Below, in pieces: positions 1 to 8,303 of a stretch of DNA of 64,000 bases (position 1 is its first letter; each line of letters opens with the position of its first letter). The DNA comes from JABIKK01 sp964622835 (GTDB lineage: Archaea > Nanobdellota > Nanobdellia > SCGC-AAA011-G17 > UBA489). Under the pieces are notes generated by a model that saw nothing but the letters and a program-made list of their open reading frames with translations, had not been told where the DNA came from and ran no database searches. Location: positions 124,001 to 188,000 of the forward strand of contig CAZUSA010000001.1 of NCBI GenBank assembly GCA_964622835.1. Reading direction: 5' to 3'. The position numbers and the translations under genes are program-made.

Positions 1-20
1 TCTTCAATAATGTTTGCCAT
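1..20 (-). CDS. Start of a protein gene running off the left edge (partial)
   Basis: On the minus strand an ATG at position 20 opens a frame (Met-Ala-Asn-Ile-Ile-Glu...) that leaves the window after six codons. It lies 42 nt downstream of psmB on the same strand, so it could be the next gene of that unit. In several archaea a beta-CASP RNase (aCPSF1) follows psmB, but six residues cannot establish identity. Confidence 0.3.
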
Positions 21-21
21 T

Positions 22-62
22 GTGTAAATATAAGTTAAAAATAAGAGAAAAAGAAAAGGTAG
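22..62 (-). terminator. Possible U-rich terminator after psmB
   Basis: Directly after the psmB stop the minus strand is pyrimidine-rich with several short T runs and no hairpin. Oligo-T tracts are the usual termination signal of archaeal RNA polymerase. The next gene starts only 42 nt on, so this may be a partial stop or simply AT-rich spacer. Confidence 0.3.
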
Positions 63-719
63 TTATGCAGTGATAGTGGTGTTCAGCTTTTCAGCGAATA
101 CTTTCTTTACTCCTTGGTTTGTTATTGTGTAAACATCAATTCCTTCTCCGGTTGCTGCGTCACGTTGCATTGCTGCATTGACCGCTTTAATAGCAAGTTT
201 TATGCCTTCAGCAACTTTCATGTCTTTTTTAGCTAAGGTATCTAAGACACCGTATGCCATCATGAAACCACTCCCATCTGCAACGTAGTCTTTACGTTTC
301 ATTAAGCTTCCATCGACACCAATGTCGTATAAGTGGAAGCCTTTAGTATCAGCACCAGCAAGTAAAAATCCTGTGATACCCATAATTGGACTCATTCTAC
401 GAACGTTTTGATAGACAATGCTACTCAATAAATTTGCTGTTTCTTCTACGCCTGGTTCTTTTCCTGTGCGTACTTTTTTTAATCTGATTTCTGCTTTGAT
501 AAGTTTAGTAATAAGTTGTGCGTCACTGACAACACCTGCCATGGTAACTGCCATCGTATCGGAAATTGCGTAAACTTTGTCTACATCTTTATCTGCAACA
601 ATACGTCCACCAAGAGTAGCACGCTTATCAGCAGCCAAAACAATACCGTCTGTACAACGAATACCAACAGTCGTAGTTCCTTTTCTTACATGATCACTTA
701 AATTATTTGAATCACTCAT
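63..719 (-). CDS. psmB: Proteasome beta subunit
   Basis: Catalytic subunit of the 20S proteasome, an N-terminal nucleophile hydrolase forming the two inner rings and degrading unfolded or tagged proteins in the cytoplasm. A 14-residue propeptide ends in Gly before the run TTTVGI, so Thr15 should become the catalytic N-terminus after self-processing. The Asp of the AADKRAT motif and a Lys about 33 residues from the new N-terminus complete the usual active site. Length (218 aa) is normal. A GGTGA Shine-Dalgarno lies about 6 nt before the ATG. The alpha subunit is encoded separately near 27.6 kb, inside the exosome operon. Confidence 0.96.
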   Translation of the reverse strand: MSDSNNLSDHVRKGTTTVGIRCTDGIVLAADKRATLGGRIVADKDVDKVYAISDTMAVTMAGVVSDAQLITKLIKAEIRLKKVRTGKEPGVEETANLLSSIVYQNVRRMSPIMGITGFLLAGADTKGFHLYDIGVDGSLMKRKDYVADGSGFMMAYGVLDTLAKKDMKVAEGIKLAIKAVNAAMQRDAATGEGIDVYTITNQGVKKVFAEKLNTTITA

Positions 720-768
720 TGATTGTCACCAGAAACATGTTCTCTGAACAAGGTTCTACAATGAAAGT

Positions 769-780
769 CGTTTATAAAGT
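769..780 (-). promoter_or_regulatory. TATA box for psmB
   Basis: The minus strand reads ACTTTATAAACG about 50 nt upstream of the psmB ATG. This predicts a roughly 25-nt leader that contains the GGTGA Shine-Dalgarno. Called by pattern only. Confidence 0.5.
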
Positions 781-786
781 TTTCTG

Positions 787-1128
787 TCATTCTATAAGTT
801 CAAACGCATCCCGTGCAAAGACGACTGAAAGGAGCATACACACGGCAAAGAGAGGTAAGAGTCCAATGGTTGCGACCATGGTTAAATGAGTTGTATAGGA
901 AGCAAGTCCCAACGCACCAAGAAGTGATGGATAGACTGTTTCACTCATTACTAAGATAGTACAGAGTTCTGCGAGAGCAACAAACAATAACCCATACAAG
1001 AAGACGTTAATGCTATTTTCAAACGTGCTTTTTTCATAGTCTCTCACTTTGACGAAGTAGACAAAAGATAAGAGTATACAAACAAACGCTCCCACGTTCA
1101 TCCAAAAGAGAGTCTCAGTTGCGGCCAT
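787..1128 (-). CDS. Small integral membrane protein, unknown function
   Basis: A 113-residue hydrophobic protein with about four predicted membrane helices (roughly residues 8-27, 40-62, 66-84 and 88-108), separated by short polar loops such as KVRDYEKSTFENS. I do not recognise a family. Its start overlaps the last 14 bases of the preceding gene, which encodes a membrane-anchored coiled-coil protein, so the two are very likely translated from one mRNA and may act together at the membrane. No catalytic motif is visible. Confidence 0.7.
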   Translation of the reverse strand: MAATETLFWMNVGAFVCILLSFVYFVKVRDYEKSTFENSINVFLYGLLFVALAELCTILVMSETVYPSLLGALGLASYTTHLTMVATIGLLPLFAVCMLLSVVFARDAFELIE

Positions 1129-2317
1129 GTTTTCTCCGTACTATTTTCTTTGTTTTTGATTCTGAAAGTATTTCACCAATATCGTCGTCTTCTAAGGCAT
1201 TAATGCCAAATTTCTTTTGTAACTGTACTTCGATACGGCTTACTTTTCTATTTTTTTGTGCAATATGACGTTCGTGATTGTTTAGGCGTTGTTCTCGCTT
1301 ATCGAGTAAGGCTTCTCGTTCTTTGAGTTGATGCATTTTCTTTGCTGTACTTCCTAATGCTTTTTCAAGTTTTTGTTCTTTTGTTGTTACGCTTGATTCT
1401 AATGTGGTAATGGTTCCCTTTTTGTAACTCATTTCTCGTTTATCTTTCAAGTATTTTTTTCTTAATAGTTCTGCTTCATCAAGTGTTTCTCGTGTTTTTG
1501 ATTCTTGGGATCGTATTTTTGAAAGGCGTGATTCTATACTATCTTCTTTTCTACTGACGTCTTTTGTTCTCTGTAAGAATGATCGTTCTTGATAACTAAT
1601 GGATTTCTCTCTTGCGTTGAGGTCTTGTTGTGTTTGATTATGTTTTTTCCCTAATTGTTCAAGACTTGTTTGTTTTTTCTCTTGTGTTTGTTCTTGTCGT
1701 TTTGTTGTTGCTTCACGCCTGCTAATGAGTGTTTCTTTTTTTGTAAGCGCTTCTTGTTTTTCAGTAAATGTTGCTCTCTGTTTTGTTAGAAGTTTTTTAC
1801 TGGCTTCATAGTCTGCTGTATTTTTTTCTAGTATTTTTTCTTTATTTTTTATTTTACGTAAGGCTGCCACATTTTTTCTGCTTGATTGTCGTTCTTTCTT
1901 TCGCACGTCTGTTTCTCTCGTATGGAGTTTTTGTAATTCGGGTAAGATCATTGTTCGAGCAAATTCGTAACGAATAGGGTGTTTTTTTGCTGGTTTCATT
2001 AAATCAGATAAATCTTTGTATCGCTCTGCTTCAAGTTTTTGGTGAATTTTAAACAAAACAATAAACAAGCTCAAGAATACTAAGAGTAACAAAAAGGTTT
2101 GTGCAAGTAATGCGATGTCTTCAGAAAGAAAAGAGAAGGTTCCTGCTAAAAATGGCAGCATCAAGAATGAGAGGATAATGTATGCCCTATTGCTGTGAAG
2201 TGGTTTAAGGTTACTTTCACCACGTTTATTGCGAAAGAGTAACCATAAGAGTCCTGCTATAAATAATAACAATACAGTAAGATATGTTTGGATTGGTGCT
2301 AAAATTTCAAGGATCAT
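1115..2317 (-). CDS. Membrane-anchored long coiled-coil protein, unknown function
   Basis: A 400-residue protein with three N-terminal membrane helices (about residues 8-27, 44-64 and 67-88) followed by some 270 residues almost wholly made of K, E, R, Q, L and T in heptad-like order, e.g. LEKNTADYEASKKL and LDKREQRLNNHERHI. This predicts a long cytoplasmic coiled coil. The C-terminus ends in a basic KKIVRRKHGRN tail. Such architecture suits a structural, scaffold or division-related role, but that is inference and no family is recognised. It overlaps the downstream small membrane protein by 14 nt, indicating translational coupling. Confidence 0.75.
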   Translation of the reverse strand: MILEILAPIQTYLTVLLLFIAGLLWLLFRNKRGESNLKPLHSNRAYIILSFLMLPFLAGTFSFLSEDIALLAQTFLLLLVFLSLFIVLFKIHQKLEAERYKDLSDLMKPAKKHPIRYEFARTMILPELQKLHTRETDVRKKERQSSRKNVAALRKIKNKEKILEKNTADYEASKKLLTKQRATFTEKQEALTKKETLISRREATTKRQEQTQEKKQTSLEQLGKKHNQTQQDLNAREKSISYQERSFLQRTKDVSRKEDSIESRLSKIRSQESKTRETLDEAELLRKKYLKDKREMSYKKGTITTLESSVTTKEQKLEKALGSTAKKMHQLKEREALLDKREQRLNNHERHIAQKNRKVSRIEVQLQKKFGINALEDDDIGEILSESKTKKIVRRKHGRN

Positions 2318-2416
2318 TTTTTATAACCACTATTAAGTGCTACCAAAAAACGAGTATTTAAGCATTTCTGCAAAAAAGGAATCTTTAAATGGGAAAACGG
2401 TGTTTCATTTAAAAAG
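2318..2416. promoter_or_regulatory. Divergent promoter region
   Basis: The 99-bp gap separates the coiled-coil gene (minus) and the exchanger gene (plus). On the minus strand GCTTAAATACTC lies near 2356-2366. On the plus strand ATCTTTAAATGGG lies near 2379-2391, about 26-36 nt before the ATG at 2417. Both resemble archaeal TATA boxes, and the exchanger transcript would be nearly leaderless. Confidence 0.5.
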
Positions 2417-3496
2417 ATGATGTGGTCCTTACTAATTCTTGTAGCGTCATTATTCGTATTAGTCAAAGCTTCAGATATTCTTGTAAATGGAGCTGCAACA
2501 ATTGCTCGTTTTTATGGCATGAGTGAATTTTTTATTGGAACAACATTAGTTGCCTTAGGCACTTCATTACCTGAATTAGCCACCAGCTTTATGGCGAGTT
2601 TCACGAATCATAAAGGCATTATTGTAGGAAATATCATCGGCAGTAACATTACCAACATTACATTAATCTTAGGCTTAGCTTCTGTTTTATTAATTATGAA
2701 TATTAAACAGGAATACTTTGAGAAAAAAATAAATCTTCTTGTTGGCACAACAGTATTATTTTTTATCTTAGCCTTAGACAATAGTATTGGATGGACAGAA
2801 GGATTATTATTTCTAATATTATTTATTTGGTTCATACGAAAAGAGAAAAAAACTATCCCCCCCCCATTAGAAGAAAAAGCACAACAATTAGTTACTGCAT
2901 TATTTGGTAAAAAAAAGAAGTTAAAAGATTTAACAACGGAAGAAAAAGAGATTTTGAAAGATATTGATTATGCAACATTTAGAAGTCTTAAAAAGAATGG
3001 TATTGATTTAAGTAAAATTATTCAACTCAAACATGTTGGCCATGGTGCAAAGCTTATTTGTATTGCATTATTTGCTATTACAGGTATTATTTTAAGTGTT
3101 AAATATTTAATTTCATCAGCAGTGGATATTGCTACCTTTTTGAATATTAATGAAGAAATTATTGGTATGACAATTATTGCATTTGGTACCTCTATTCCTG
3201 AACTTGCTGTAACGTTTACATCTGCAAAGAAAAATCTCCCAAATATTTTAGTGGGTAATTTAGTAGGTTCAAATATGGCTAATATTCTCTTAGTAGGTGG
3301 CATTAGTGCACTCATAAGTCCTTTAACAATTACCAATTATAGCCTTTGGTCAACGATTCCGTTCATGATTCTTATGTCTATTATGTTTAGAAATTATATT
3401 CGAACAAAGGGATTATCACATATTCTTGAAGGGTTTACCATGCTCTTCTTCTATGCTCTCTTCATATTCTTTGTGATGTTCACCTCTATCATCTAG
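2417..3496 (+). CDS. CaCA-family sodium/calcium exchanger-like antiporter
   Basis: An integral membrane cation antiporter of the Ca2+/cation antiporter superfamily (YrbG/NCX type) expected to extrude Ca2+ against Na+ or H+. The two inverted alpha-repeats are clear: GTSLPELATS followed by GNIIGSNITN near residues 48-90, and GTSIPELAVT followed by GNLVGSNMAN near residues 255-300. These carry the acidic and Asn residues of the ion site. About ten helices are predicted, with a central hydrophilic loop (about 140-200) rich in K and E. The loop contains a run of nine C at 2857-2865 encoding three prolines, unusual in this AT-rich DNA. Confidence 0.9.
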   Translation: MMWSLLILVASLFVLVKASDILVNGAATIARFYGMSEFFIGTTLVALGTSLPELATSFMASFTNHKGIIVGNIIGSNITNITLILGLASVLLIMNIKQEYFEKKINLLVGTTVLFFILALDNSIGWTEGLLFLILFIWFIRKEKKTIPPPLEEKAQQLVTALFGKKKKLKDLTTEEKEILKDIDYATFRSLKKNGIDLSKIIQLKHVGHGAKLICIALFAITGIILSVKYLISSAVDIATFLNINEEIIGMTIIAFGTSIPELAVTFTSAKKNLPNILVGNLVGSNMANILLVGGISALISPLTITNYSLWSTIPFMILMSIMFRNYIRTKGLSHILEGFTMLFFYALFIFFVMFTSII

Positions 3497-3533
3497 CAAC
3501 AAGCTTAAAAAAGAGGAATCAGGGTGAGAAACT

Positions 3534-4244
3534 ATGGAACCAACGAACAATCCAGTACCTAAGCATGTGGGAATTATTCTTGATGGCAATAGACGGTTTG
3601 CAAAGAAATTAATGTTAAAACCGTGGAAGGGCCATGAATGGGGTGCAAAGAAAGTTGAAGCCGTACTGAGTTGGTGTAAAGAACTGAATGTACAAGAGTT
3701 AACGTTGTATTCTTTTTCTATTCAAAATTTTGATCGCCCAAAAGAAGAATTTAATTATTTGATGAAGTTGTTTGTTGATACGTTTACGCGTATGAAAGAT
3801 GATCCACGTGTAAAAGAGAATGATATTCGTGTTCAGTTTATTGGTAGAAAACATCTTTTCCCTGAAGAAGTACAACAGGCAATGCGTGATGCCGAGGAAG
3901 CAACAAAGACTCACAAAACATATTTATTAAACATGGCTATGGCCTACGGTGGCCAGGAAGAAATTCTTGATGCGACAAAGAAGATTGCTGAAGAAGTACA
4001 AAAGGGAAATGTAGATACTTCAAAAATTAATAAGGAATATTTTGAAGAACATTTGTATATTAAAGATCAACCTGATATGGTTATTCGTACGGGTGGCGAT
4101 AAAAGATCTTCTAATTTTTTATGTTATCAATCTGCGTATTCCGAGTGGTTTTATTTAGAAAAAACGTGGCCTGAATTTGAAAAAGAAGATTTTACGCAAT
4201 GTATCAAAGAGTATATGTCCCGCGACCGTCGATTTGGGAAGTAA
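3534..4244 (+). CDS. uppS: Cis-prenyltransferase (undecaprenyl/polyprenyl diphosphate synthase)
   Basis: Condenses isopentenyl diphosphate in cis onto an allylic diphosphate to make the long polyprenyl carrier used for glycan transfer at the membrane. The N-terminal HVGIILDGNRRFAKK block holds the catalytic Asp. Near the C-terminus IRTGGDKRSSNFLCYQSAYSEWFY matches the RTSGE...R.SNF..WQ..YSE signature that binds IPP and Mg2+. Length (236 aa) is typical. A GGGTGAG sequence lies about 6 nt before the ATG. Fits a supply of lipid carrier for glycosylating the surface proteins encoded elsewhere in the window (inference). Confidence 0.93.
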   Translation: MEPTNNPVPKHVGIILDGNRRFAKKLMLKPWKGHEWGAKKVEAVLSWCKELNVQELTLYSFSIQNFDRPKEEFNYLMKLFVDTFTRMKDDPRVKENDIRVQFIGRKHLFPEEVQQAMRDAEEATKTHKTYLLNMAMAYGGQEEILDATKKIAEEVQKGNVDTSKINKEYFEEHLYIKDQPDMVIRTGGDKRSSNFLCYQSAYSEWFYLEKTWPEFEKEDFTQCIKEYMSRDRRFGK

Positions 4245-4245
4245 A

Positions 4246-4256
4246 CATTTATATGC
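4246..4256 (+). promoter_or_regulatory. TATA box for gltX
   Basis: CATTTATATGC ends 21 nt before the gltX ATG, so the mRNA should be leaderless or nearly so. No Shine-Dalgarno is present, which agrees. Confidence 0.5.
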
Positions 4257-4277
4257 TCAGTATCTATTCTATTCGTC

Positions 4278-5972
4278 ATGAGTACGTTCAGTGAAGAGAC
4301 AAAAAATCTTCTTAAGGGGTTTGTGTTAGAAACAATGGAGAAGTTCCCACATCCTAAGCCACAAGCAATTCTTGGAAAAATTGTTGGTGCAGAGCCAGGA
4401 TTAAAAGGTAAAATTCCCTTAGTCATTAAAGAAATTGAATCTATTATTACAATGTATAGTAAACTTTCAAAAGAAGAGTTCAAAAAAGAACATAAGAAAT
4501 ACACAGCTCATCTTAAGAAAGGATTAAAGAAACAACGTGTTGGTTTACCCGAATTAAAAGAAAGTAAAATAACACCATATGTCTTTCGTTTTGCTCCTTC
4601 ACCGTCCGGTCCATTACATTTAGGACATAGTATTCAATTATTATTAAACAGTGAGTACGCAAAAAAATACAAAGGAACATTAATCTTGCGTATTGAAGAT
4701 ACAAATCCTACAAATATTAATTCTGATGCGTATAAGCAGATTCAAGATGATGCACAATGGATTACAAAGAATGGCATTGCTGAAGTGGTTATCCAATCGG
4801 AACGTCTGGATGATTATTATAAACATGCTGAAACAGTTATCAAACAGGGCAATGCCTATGTCTGCACGTGTAAGCAAGAAGACTGGCGTGATTGTGTTGC
4901 TAAAAAACGTGCGTGTCCCTGTCGTGAAAAAGGTGTTGAAGAACAGGAACGTCGTTGGCAATCCATGTTACATGATTGGAAGGAAGGCAAAGCAGTAGTG
5001 CGTATCAAAACTGATATGGCCCATAAGAATCCAGCTATTCGTGATTGGCCTGCGTTCCGTATTTGTGAAGAAACCCATCCATTACAAGGAAATAAGTTCC
5101 GTGTATGGCCGTTGATGAATTTTTCTGTTGCTGTTGATGATCATGAGTTTGGTTCAACTCATGTTATTCGTGGGAAGGATCATGAAGCAAACGCTGAGCG
5201 TCAAAAGTATTTGTATAAATATTTAGAGTGGTCTATTCCTGAGTTTATTCATACGGGTCGTGTTAATTTCCAGGGTATTAGTTTGTCTTCTACAGAGTTA
5301 CAAGAAAATCTCAAGAAAGGAAAGTTTACTGGTGCTGACGATCCTCGATTACCAACACTTGCAGCATTCCGTCGTCGTGGCTTACAACCAGAAGCGTTTG
5401 TGCAATATATTCATGAGTTAGGTCCGTCAAAAGTTGATAAGACTGTTGAGTATAATGATTTTATGAAAGCTATTTATGCATGGAATCGTGGTGTGATTGA
5501 AAAAGATGCTAATAGATATTTCTTTGTTGCAGATCCTGTGGAATTATCTATAACAAATATGCCTGATCATGTGAAAGCAGACATTCCTTTACATCCAAAT
5601 ATTCCTGAACGAGGTGTCCGTTCAATGAAGAAAGCAACGACGATGTTTGTAGAAAAAAGTGATCTTGAAGATCGTTCTGGGTTATTACGTTTAATGCACT
5701 TGTGTACGATTAAAGGCGAAGATGGTTCGTTTGTTTCTGAAGAGGTAAAGAAAGAACATAAAGCACGTGCTATTCATTGGTTACCTACAACTGAAGAACA
5801 TCTCGTTAAAGTGAAAGTGTTAATGCCTGATCAAAAACCTCTTGAAGGTCTTGGAGAACCTGGGTTGGCACATATAGATAAGGGTGCTATTGTGCAGTTT
5901 GAACGAAAGTTTTTTGTTCGGTTCGATCATCAAGATGGAGATGTGTTTGTTTTTTATCATACACATAGATAA
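4278..5972 (+). CDS. gltX: Glutamyl-tRNA synthetase (archaeal type)
   Basis: Class I synthetase charging glutamate onto tRNA. The catalytic core opens with FAPSPSGPLHLGH (HIGH signature) near residue 108, preceded by the archaeal/eukaryal N-terminal helical region. A cysteine cluster around CTCKQEDWRDC and ACPCR may bind zinc. The second signature is the degenerate GISLSST in place of KMSKS, as is usual in archaeal and eukaryotic GluRS. The C-terminal beta-barrel domain is of the archaeal type. Length 564 aa is normal. The stop lies one base before the start of the following MTA phosphorylase gene. Confidence 0.95.
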   Translation: MSTFSEETKNLLKGFVLETMEKFPHPKPQAILGKIVGAEPGLKGKIPLVIKEIESIITMYSKLSKEEFKKEHKKYTAHLKKGLKKQRVGLPELKESKITPYVFRFAPSPSGPLHLGHSIQLLLNSEYAKKYKGTLILRIEDTNPTNINSDAYKQIQDDAQWITKNGIAEVVIQSERLDDYYKHAETVIKQGNAYVCTCKQEDWRDCVAKKRACPCREKGVEEQERRWQSMLHDWKEGKAVVRIKTDMAHKNPAIRDWPAFRICEETHPLQGNKFRVWPLMNFSVAVDDHEFGSTHVIRGKDHEANAERQKYLYKYLEWSIPEFIHTGRVNFQGISLSSTELQENLKKGKFTGADDPRLPTLAAFRRRGLQPEAFVQYIHELGPSKVDKTVEYNDFMKAIYAWNRGVIEKDANRYFFVADPVELSITNMPDHVKADIPLHPNIPERGVRSMKKATTMFVEKSDLEDRSGLLRLMHLCTIKGEDGSFVSEEVKKEHKARAIHWLPTTEEHLVKVKVLMPDQKPLEGLGEPGLAHIDKGAIVQFERKFFVRFDHQDGDVFVFYHTHR

Positions 5973-5973
5973 G

Positions 5974-6744
5974 ATGGTTAAAATTGGTATTATTGGTGGT
6001 TCTGGATTGGATGATCCACAGTTATTACAAAATGCTGAAGAAAAAGATGTTACAACATTGTATGGTAAGCCTTCTTCTTCGTTGACCTGTGGTACAATTA
6101 ATGATGTCCCTGTAGTTATTCTTGCACGTCATGGGAAAAAACATACAATACCCCCTACACAAGTGAATAATCAAGCAAATATTACTGCATTAAAAGATGA
6201 AGGATGTACGCATATTATTACAACAACGGCTTGTGGTTCATTACGTAAAGATATTAAACGTGGAAATCTTGTTGTGTTAGATCAATTTATTGATTTTACA
6301 CGATTACGGAAACTAACGTTTCATGATGTGTTTGAAAATGAACCTGTCCATACACCGATGGCAGAACCGTTTGATACAATAATTCGAACGGCATTAATTG
6401 CTGCAATAAAAAAAGTTAATGTTCCCGTTCATGAAACAGGTACAGTGATTACCATTGAAGGTCCACGTTTTTCAACAAAAGCTGAATCGAAGATGTTTCG
6501 TTCATGGGGTGCTGATGTGATTAATATGTCGATTGCACCTGAAGCAATATTAGCGAATGAAATTGGAATTCCCTATAGTAGTGTTGCGATGGCGACTGAT
6601 TATGATTGTTTATTTGATGATGTAGCACCAGTAACATGGGAAGAAGTCTTGAAAGTCTTTCAATTAAATGCTGATAACGTAAAAAAAGTGTTAATCCAAA
6701 CTATTGAAGAGATAAAGAATACAGCTAGTCTAGAACCAGTCTGA
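5974..6744 (+). CDS. mtnP: S-methyl-5'-thioadenosine phosphorylase
   Basis: Purine nucleoside phosphorylase-family enzyme splitting methylthioadenosine (a by-product of polyamine synthesis and radical SAM chemistry) or related purine nucleosides to base and ribose-1-phosphate. IGIIGGSGLDDP gives the phosphate-binding start, and TIEGPRFSTKAESKMFR followed by NMSIAPEAILA is the MTAP signature. The ATG at 5974 is chosen because the family begins at this motif and the codon follows the gltX stop by a single base. An in-frame upstream start at 5884 would place 30 unrelated residues inside gltX. Product 256 aa. Confidence 0.92.
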   Translation: MVKIGIIGGSGLDDPQLLQNAEEKDVTTLYGKPSSSLTCGTINDVPVVILARHGKKHTIPPTQVNNQANITALKDEGCTHIITTTACGSLRKDIKRGNLVVLDQFIDFTRLRKLTFHDVFENEPVHTPMAEPFDTIIRTALIAAIKKVNVPVHETGTVITIEGPRFSTKAESKMFRSWGADVINMSIAPEAILANEIGIPYSSVAMATDYDCLFDDVAPVTWEEVLKVFQLNADNVKKVLIQTIEEIKNTASLEPV

Positions 6745-6756
6745 ACAGCAAACACA

Positions 6757-6769
6757 AGCTTTAAAAACC
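6757..6769 (+). promoter_or_regulatory. TATA box for the L7Ae-S28e-L24e-Ndk operon
   Basis: AGCTTTAAAAACC lies 50-60 nt before the L7Ae ATG, predicting a leader of about 25 nt that carries a GGAGG Shine-Dalgarno at 6806-6810. Confidence 0.5.
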
Positions 6770-6818
6770 ATTTTTTCACGAATACTATACATCATTGTCA
6801 AATCAGGAGGACTATCCA

Positions 6819-7328
6819 ATGACTGAAGAAAACCAAATAAACAAAGCCTATGAAGCTATTGAAATTGCTTCAAAAACGGGTAAAATTAAGAAAGGTACCA
6901 ACGAAGTTACAAAGGCTATCGAACGTGGTGCTGCGAAGCTTGTTCTTGCTGCTGCTGATACTAATCCAGCTGAAGTAATTATGCATTTAGAGCCGTTATG
7001 TAAAGAAAAGGAAACATTATTTGTTAAAGTTCCTAGTCGTGAAGAATTAGGCGCTGCTGCAAGTTTGAGCGTATCAACATCAAGTGTTGCTATTGTTGAA
7101 GCTGGTGATGCTGCTCCCGTATTGAAAGAGTTAGCTACATTACAACAACAAGCTGCTGCTCCAAAAGCTGAAGAGAAGAAGCCTGAGGAAAAACAAAAAG
7201 TAGCAGAAAAGCCTAAGGAAGAAACACCTGCTGAAACAAAGGAAGCTCCTGCTAAAGAAGAGAAGAAAGCAGAAGAGAAACCTAAGGAAGAAGCTAAAGA
7301 AACAGTAGAAGAGAAAAAGGAAGAATAA
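6819..7328 (+). CDS. rpl7ae: Ribosomal protein L7Ae with long charged tail
   Basis: Kink-turn RNA-binding protein of the 50S subunit that in archaea also serves C/D and H/ACA RNPs and RNase P. The globular domain (about residues 1-115) contains GTNEVTKAIERG and KLVLAAADTNPAE, typical of the family. ATG 6819 is preferred over an in-frame TTG at 6795 because GGAGG sits 8 nt upstream. The last 55 or so residues form a low-complexity tail of A, E, K and P absent from ordinary L7Ae proteins (about 120 aa). The stop is 4 nt before S28e in the same operon. Confidence 0.94.
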   Translation: MTEENQINKAYEAIEIASKTGKIKKGTNEVTKAIERGAAKLVLAAADTNPAEVIMHLEPLCKEKETLFVKVPSREELGAAASLSVSTSSVAIVEAGDAAPVLKELATLQQQAAAPKAEEKKPEEKQKVAEKPKEETPAETKEAPAKEEKKAEEKPKEEAKETVEEKKEE

Positions 7329-7332
7329 TTCA

Positions 7333-7626
7333 ATGGCACCTGAAGAACAAAAGAAACAAGAAAAGAAGGACGATCAAAAGAAGAAGCCAACTGGCGTAAC
7401 CTTTACCCCGGCTTATCCTGCTGAAGTGCAAGAGATTGTTGGTCGTACAGGAACACGTGGTGGTATTACGCAAGTTCGTGCAAAAGTAATGGATGGTCCT
7501 GATAAGAATAAGATTCTTCGTCGTAATGTTAAAGGTACGGTAGGTATCAAAGACGTTATTATGTTACGTGAAACAGAAATTGAAGCGCGTTCATTAAGTG
7601 TATCAAAGCGAGGAAAGAAACGGTAA
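7333..7626 (+). CDS. rps28e: Ribosomal protein S28e
   Basis: Small-subunit protein with an OB-like fold near the mRNA exit. The core from residue 30 on (EIVGRTGTRGGITQVRAKV ... RRNVKGTVGIKDVIMLRETEIEAR) matches S28e. A 20-residue lysine/glutamate/glutamine-rich N-terminal extension makes it 97 aa rather than about 70. It lies 4 nt after L7Ae and 1 nt before L24e, the classical archaeal L7Ae-S28e-L24e-Ndk order. Confidence 0.95.
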   Translation: MAPEEQKKQEKKDDQKKKPTGVTFTPAYPAEVQEIVGRTGTRGGITQVRAKVMDGPDKNKILRRNVKGTVGIKDVIMLRETEIEARSLSVSKRGKKR

Positions 7627-7627
7627 G

Positions 7628-7798
7628 ATGGTTAAATGCACATTTTGTGGTGAAGATATTGCTGAAGGTACAGGAACAACGTATTTCAAGGATGATGGTA
7701 AAATTTTTCAGTTTTGTAGTTTGAAGTGTAGGAAAAACTTATTACAATTAAAGCGTAATCCTGTTCACACAAAGTGGACGAAGAGGTTCAAGAAATGA
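7628..7798 (+). CDS. rpl24e: Ribosomal protein L24e
   Basis: A 56-residue zinc-ribbon protein of the large subunit. The four cysteines CTFC and FCSLKC are intact, followed by the basic KRNPVHTKWTKR segment of the family. The ATG at 7628 is chosen because homologues begin directly with M-V-K-C and it follows the S28e stop by one base. The TGA overlaps the ATG of ndk as ATGA. Confidence 0.95.
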   Translation: MVKCTFCGEDIAEGTGTTYFKDDGKIFQFCSLKCRKNLLQLKRNPVHTKWTKRFKK

Positions 7799-8289
7799 TT
7801 GAACGCACCTTAGTCTTAATTAAGCCTGATGGTGTTGAGCGAAGTTTGGTTGGTGAGTGTGTTTCTCGTTTTGAGCGTGCTGGTTTGAAGATTGTTGGCA
7901 TGCGTATGGTATGGACTGACAAAGATCATGCGATGAAACATTATACTGATGATATTACGAAGCGTCGTGGTGAAAAGGTTCGTACAAAATTATTAGAGTT
8001 TATTACGTCTGGTCCTGTTGTTGCATTTGTATTAGAAGGTATTAATGCTATTGAAAATGTACGTAAGATTGTAGGTGCAACTGAACCTAAGGCTGCTGTT
8101 CCTGGTACGATTCGTGGTGATTTTGCCCATATTAGTTATGCGTATGCAGATAGTAAAGAGCTTGCAGTAAAGAATTTGATTCATGCGTCCTCTGATGCTG
8201 ATGATGCTAAACACGAAGTACCATTATGGTTTAACGATGATGAATTACATAGTTATACGGCATTGCACGATAAGCATATAAAGGAATAG
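7795..8289 (+). CDS. ndk: Nucleoside diphosphate kinase
   Basis: Transfers the gamma phosphate from ATP to nucleoside diphosphates through a phosphohistidine. ERTLVLIKPDGVERSLVGE is the family N-terminus. The region GTIRGDFAHISYAYADSKELAVKNLIHASSD carries the active-site histidine in the archaeal form NLIHAS. A short insertion (KHYTDDITKRRGEKVR), also seen in archaeal Ndk, lies near residues 42-57. The start overlaps the L24e stop by 4 nt, so translation is coupled. Confidence 0.95.
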   Translation: MIERTLVLIKPDGVERSLVGECVSRFERAGLKIVGMRMVWTDKDHAMKHYTDDITKRRGEKVRTKLLEFITSGPVVAFVLEGINAIENVRKIVGATEPKAAVPGTIRGDFAHISYAYADSKELAVKNLIHASSDADDAKHEVPLWFNDDELHSYTALHDKHIKE

Positions 8290-8303
8290 CAGTTCCTTGG
8301 ATT

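Noticed and set aside
5884..5973. Extended N-terminus for MTA phosphorylase
   Set aside because: The extra 30 residues lie within gltX and match nothing in the family. The ATG at 5974 begins exactly at the family motif.
6848..7390. 180-codon minus-strand frame opposite L7Ae and S28e
   Set aside because: It is an antisense artefact of A/E/K-rich codons giving long S/F runs.
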